Shown here in pieces: positions 7,110 through 9,497 of a stretch of DNA of 9,497 bases (position 1 is its first letter; every line of letters begins with the position of its first letter). The DNA is from Ignavibacteria bacterium (lineage in GTDB: Bacteria > Bacteroidota > Ignavibacteria > Ignavibacteriales > Melioribacteraceae): assembly GCA_003233295.1 (NCBI GenBank), contig QILJ01000326.1, forward strand, positions 1 through 9,497, given 5' to 3'. The notes under the pieces are model-generated. The model saw only the letters and a program-made list of their open reading frames with translations. It was not told where the DNA came from and did not search any database. The translations under genes and the position numbers were made by a program.

Positions 7110-7110
7110 A
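7091..7110. repeat. Inverted repeat in the add promoter
   Basis: TCAAAAA (7091-7097) and TTTTTGA (7104-7110) form a perfect 7-bp inverted repeat around a 6-nt centre, overlapping the candidate downstream promoter box. It could be an operator, but in such AT-rich DNA it may be chance. Confidence 0.35.
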
Positions 7111-7131
7111 CTATAAAATTCAGGGGAAAAA

Positions 7132-8220
7132 ATGACAACTGAACAAATCATTCAAGAAGTTCCAAAAGTATTACTTCACGATCACTTAGATGGCGGACTA
7201 AGAGCCGAAACAATAATTGATCTAGCAGAAAAAATCGGCTGCAATAAATTACAGACTAAGGATCCGGATGAATTAAAGAAATGGTTTTTTAGAGGAGCCA
7301 ACAAAGGTAATTTAGTTGAGTTTCTGCAGGGGTTTGAATATACAATAGCGGTAATGCAGACAAAAGAAAATCTTGAACGTGTTGCTCACGAAATGATGGA
7401 AGATATGCATAAGGACGGTGTTGTGTATGTTGAAACAAGATTTGCCCCGGTACTGCATCTCAACCAAGGGCTTTATTACGATGATGTTATGGAAGCTGTT
7501 CTTTCCGGTTTAGATAAGGGACAGAAAGATTTTGGTGTCGGTTACGGCTTGATACTCTGTGCAATGCGCAACATGACCGACTCACTTGAGATTGCCGAAC
7601 TAGCGGTTAACTACCGGCATAAAGGCGTTGTTGGTTTCGATCTTGCCGGCGAAGAAGGCGGCTATCCTCCTAAAAAACATCTTGACGCTTTTCAATTTAT
7701 CAGTCGTGAAAACTTTAATATCACTATCCACGCTGGTGAAGCGTTTGGTAAGGAATCAATCTGGCAGGCAATTCAAATATGTGGTGCGCATAGGATAGGA
7801 CACGCCACAAGACTGAAAGAAGATATAGTTTTTGACAAAGAAGGAAACATTGTACAACTTGGTGATCTTGCTCAATATATTTTGGATAAGAGAATTCCAT
7901 TGGAAATATGCTTAATGAGCAATGTTCATACGGGTGCAGTTGACAAATTAGAAAATCATCCATTTAAAAAATTGCACGATGCAAAGTTCAGAGTTTTCTT
8001 AAATACCGACGATAGGCTTATGAGTAATATTACATTGACTGACGAGTATGTTACTGCAAGCAATAAATTTGGAATCACTCTTGATGATATTGAAAAATTA
8101 AATATTAACGCAATGAAATCCGCATTCATTCCACATAACCAAAAGTTAGATTATATATACAATGTTATCAAACCGGGTTATCAAAAAGTGCGGGAAGAAC
8201 TTTTATCACTAAAGGTATAA
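7132..8220 (+). CDS. add: Adenosine deaminase
   Basis: This 362-residue cytosolic zinc enzyme hydrolyses adenosine (and deoxyadenosine) to inosine and ammonia in purine salvage or catabolism. The family signature is complete: metal ligands in HDHLDGG (H16, H18), HAGE (H200, with catalytic E203), RIGH (H224) and NTDD (D293, D294). The HDHLDGGLR start, GVVGFDLAGEEGG, IPLEICLMSN, VHTGAV and the NAMKSAFIP C-terminal block place it near the group I remember from actinobacterial Add proteins. Two positions differ from the usual family pattern: the residue after H224 is Ala rather than Gly, and the CP.SN motif reads CLMSN, losing the Pro. The length is normal. The start is supported by AGGGGA just upstream. 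It heads a plus-strand unit with the small gene 3 nt downstream. Adenine or another purine analogue remains possible as substrate, but the motifs favour adenosine. Confidence 0.93.
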   Translation: MTTEQIIQEVPKVLLHDHLDGGLRAETIIDLAEKIGCNKLQTKDPDELKKWFFRGANKGNLVEFLQGFEYTIAVMQTKENLERVAHEMMEDMHKDGVVYVETRFAPVLHLNQGLYYDDVMEAVLSGLDKGQKDFGVGYGLILCAMRNMTDSLEIAELAVNYRHKGVVGFDLAGEEGGYPPKKHLDAFQFISRENFNITIHAGEAFGKESIWQAIQICGAHRIGHATRLKEDIVFDKEGNIVQLGDLAQYILDKRIPLEICLMSNVHTGAVDKLENHPFKKLHDAKFRVFLNTDDRLMSNITLTDEYVTASNKFGITLDDIEKLNINAMKSAFIPHNQKLDYIYNVIKPGYQKVREELLSLKV

Positions 8221-8223
8221 ACA

Positions 8224-8559
8224 ATGAAAAAACTATTTCAAAATTATTCATATGAATTTGACAAAAACGAAACAAAGATAATTACCAGCTTTTGTAATCA
8301 AGTTATAAAACAGATGGAGGGTGATAAAAACTTTTTCAGTGATGTAAAAGCTTTCAACTCAATAATCGGAAAGTTGTCGCAAGATCCATCAAATGTAAAA
8401 TTAACTAAAGACGAAAAAATAAGACTAGTCAGACAATTAAAAGAAAATGTTAAATTCATAAAAAAGACTATGGATAATAGCTGGATAATCAAAAAATGGT
8501 TTTACAGAACTATGTATAATCAATATATTGCTTTATTAGATAGACATTTCGAAGATTAG
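8224..8559 (+). CDS. Small uncharacterised basic protein downstream of add
   Basis: I do not recognise this 111-residue protein. It is rich in Lys, Asn and Phe/Tyr, and appears all-helical, with no signal peptide, membrane segment or metal motif. The C-terminal part (about 80-111, MDNSWIIKKWFYRTMYNQY then a DRHFED end) is aromatic and looks like an amphipathic helix. It starts 3 nt after the add stop. AAGG, 8 nt before the ATG and inside the last add codons, makes a reasonable ribosome binding site, so the two genes are probably translated from one mRNA. Codon use resembles its neighbours, which supports a real gene over a chance frame; the overlapping reverse frame at 8298-8492 has no such support. 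A function linked to nucleoside metabolism is only a guess from position. Confidence 0.75.
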   Translation: MKKLFQNYSYEFDKNETKIITSFCNQVIKQMEGDKNFFSDVKAFNSIIGKLSQDPSNVKLTKDEKIRLVRQLKENVKFIKKTMDNSWIIKKWFYRTMYNQYIALLDRHFED

Positions 8560-8596
8560 ATAATAGCCGTAAATGCACGAATAAAAAAATAATTAC

Positions 8597-8604
8597 TAAC
8601 TTTA
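8597..8604 (+). promoter_or_regulatory. Candidate -7 box of a hutU promoter
   Basis: TAACTTTA fits TAnnTTTG except for the last base and lies 34 nt before the hutU ATG. No good TTG is found at the expected distance upstream (the nearest is ATG-N21), so this is weaker than the other promoter calls. No terminator separates hutU from the preceding gene, so read-through from add is also possible. Confidence 0.25.
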
Positions 8605-8611
8605 TTTTTCA

Positions 8612-8627
8612 GCTAATTAGCGGCTAA
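8612..8627. repeat. Overlapping palindromes before hutU, possible operator
   Basis: GCTAATTAGC (8612-8621) is a perfect 10-bp palindrome. It shares its right half with a second one, TTAGC-G-GCTAA (8617-8627). The motif GCTAA therefore occurs three times in alternating orientation within 16 bp, right before the AAAGGTGGG ribosome binding region. Loops would be too small for RNA hairpins, so a protein binding site in DNA is the better reading. Confidence 0.45.
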
Positions 8628-8638
8628 AGGTGGGTACA

Positions 8639-9497
8639 ATGATTAAAAACATTAAAGCTCCGAAAGGAACTGATTTGACGTGTAAGGGATGGATACAGGA
8701 AGCAGCAATGCGTATGCTCATGAACAATTTGGACCCTGAAGTTGCCGAAGACCCTGACAATCTTATTGTTTACGGAGGTTCCGGAAAAGCAGCCCGTAAC
8801 TGGGAATCTTATGAAGCAATTATAACCTCTCTCAAAAATTTAGAAAATGACGAAACACTTTTAGTTCAATCGGGCAAACCCGTTGCTATTTTTAAAACTC
8901 ACGCAAATGCTCCCCGTGTTTTAATTTCAAACTCAATGCTGGTGCCGGATTGGGCAAATTGGGAAGAGTTTAGAAAATTGGAGAAGAAAGGTTTAACTAT
9001 GTACGGACAGATGACTGCCGGCAGTTGGATCTACATCGGCACGCAGGGCATTCTTCAAGGCACTTATGAAACATTTGCCGAATGTGCAAATCAGCATTTC
9101 GGCGGGAGCTTAAAAGGGAAATTTCTTTTAACTGCCGGTCTAGGAGGAATGGGCGGCGCACAGCCTCTCGCAGCAACAATGAATGGCGCAGCCTTTCTAG
9201 GTATTGATGTTGATAAGAAGAGAATTCAAAAAAGAATTGCCACTGGTTATGTTGATGTTCTGTCAGAAGATCTGGATGAAGCATTAAAAATTGTATTGGA
9301 AGCAAAGGAGAAAGGCGAAACTATATCAGTTGGACTTGTTGGGAATGCCGCCGAAATTCTGCCGCAGATATTGGAGAAGAATATCATTCCCGATGTATTA
9401 ACAGATCAAACCTCTGCTCATGATACATTGAACGGTTATGTGCCAATGGGAATGACATTTGAAGAAGCATTAAGTCTTAGGAAATCCGATCCTGATC
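8639..9497 (+). CDS. hutU: Urocanate hydratase (urocanase), 3' part missing
   Basis: Translated directly from the plus strand, the frame is open for 286 codons to the window end. The enzyme usually has about 550 residues, so just over half is present. Urocanase adds water to urocanate to give 4-imidazolone-5-propanoate, the second step of histidine degradation, using tightly bound NAD+ in the cytosol. Matching blocks are [20 protein letters not shown] (7-26), [11 protein letters not shown] (45-55), LVQSGKPV (75-82), [17 protein letters not shown] (122-138), the glycine-rich nucleotide-binding [10 protein letters not shown] (167-176), GNAAEILP and DQTSAHD (256-262). The catalytic Cys region lies beyond the edge. 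AAAGGTGGG before the ATG is a good ribosome binding site. The other hut genes (hutH, hutI, and hutG or a formiminotransferase) are not in the window and may follow downstream. Confidence 0.97.
   Translation, partial: MIKNIKAPKGTDLTCKGWIQEAAMRMLMNNLDPEVAEDPDNLIVYGGSGKAARNWESYEAIITSLKNLENDETLLVQSGKPVAIFKTHANAPRVLISNSMLVPDWANWEEFRKLEKKGLTMYGQMTAGSWIYIGTQGILQGTYETFAECANQHFGGSLKGKFLLTAGLGGMGGAQPLAATMNGAAFLGIDVDKKRIQKRIATGYVDVLSEDLDEALKIVLEAKEKGETISVGLVGNAAEILPQILEKNIIPDVLTDQTSAHDTLNGYVPMGMTFEEALSLRKSDPD

Noticed and set aside
7112..7117. TATAAA as the -10 box of add
   Set aside because: It is only 14 nt before the ATG, so transcription would start inside or after the ribosome binding site.
7724..7963. 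Open frame of 79 codons on the minus strand inside add
   Set aside because: It lies entirely opposite a clear adenosine deaminase gene, has no ribosome binding site, and its product shows no family features.
8298..8492. Minus-strand open frame opposite the small gene after add
   Set aside because: It has no ribosome binding site or family features, and the plus-strand frame is coupled to add and better supported.
8564..8626. TAGCCG / CGGCTA pairing as a terminator or leader hairpin before hutU
   Set aside because: It has only 6 bp with a loop of about 50 nt and no T run, so it is weak and probably chance.
8997..9305. Open frame of 102 codons on the minus strand inside hutU
   Set aside because: It is opposite strongly conserved urocanase blocks; its His- and Arg-rich product looks like an antisense reading of that gene.
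1..9497. Mobile elements, CRISPR arrays, tRNA or rRNA genes, toxin-antitoxin or defence systems
   Set aside because: I saw no transposase, terminal inverted repeats, regularly spaced direct repeats, cloverleaf-like sequence or known defence domains.

Overview
The window reads as a piece of an AT-rich bacterial chromosome from the Bacteroidetes/Chlorobi side of the tree, most likely an Ignavibacteria-type organism. The reasons are secreted proteins whose signal peptides end in ...A|Q, a large outer-membrane beta-barrel ending in aromatic-Asn-Phe, a DUF3467 protein, an orphan exported FecR-domain protein next to a CHASE2 protein, and promoter-like boxes resembling the Bacteroides TTG / TAnnTTTG type. 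Clear Shine-Dalgarno sequences in front of most genes are unlike typical Bacteroidia and fit Ignavibacteria or Chlorobi better. The taxonomic call is inference. I saw no mobile element, tRNA, rRNA, CRISPR array or phage gene.

Left block (1-5266, minus strand). Four tightly packed genes run right to left: a secreted protein of unknown family with Ig/Fn3-like sandwiches (4118-5266), an exported FecR-domain protein (3402-4118, sharing one base with the gene before it), a large outer-membrane barrel with two N-terminal Ig-like domains (959-3394), and a CHASE2 sensor protein that runs off the left edge (1-943). Gaps are -1, 7 and 15 nt, so this is very probably one operon. The products span the envelope: outer membrane, periplasm or surface, and inner-membrane sensor. 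The cluster looks like a trans-envelope sensing or cell-surface system whose cytoplasmic output, possibly a nucleotide cyclase, lies outside the window. It is the most interesting part of the window.

Middle block (5395-6961, minus strand). A DUF3467 protein and a TPR-repeat probable lipoprotein are separated by a strong intrinsic terminator (5736-5776) that ends the TPR transcript.

Right block (7132-9497, plus strand). It is divergent from the TPR gene: adenosine deaminase (add) of the HDHLDGG subgroup, a small uncharacterised basic protein 3 nt downstream, then urocanate hydratase (hutU), which runs off the right edge. The products are catabolic enzymes for purine nucleosides and histidine. 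hutU appears to have its own promoter and a compact palindrome cluster just before its ribosome binding site.

No intergenic stretch exceeds 300 bases. The two longest are 5267-5394 and 6962-7131, and both contain candidate promoters.
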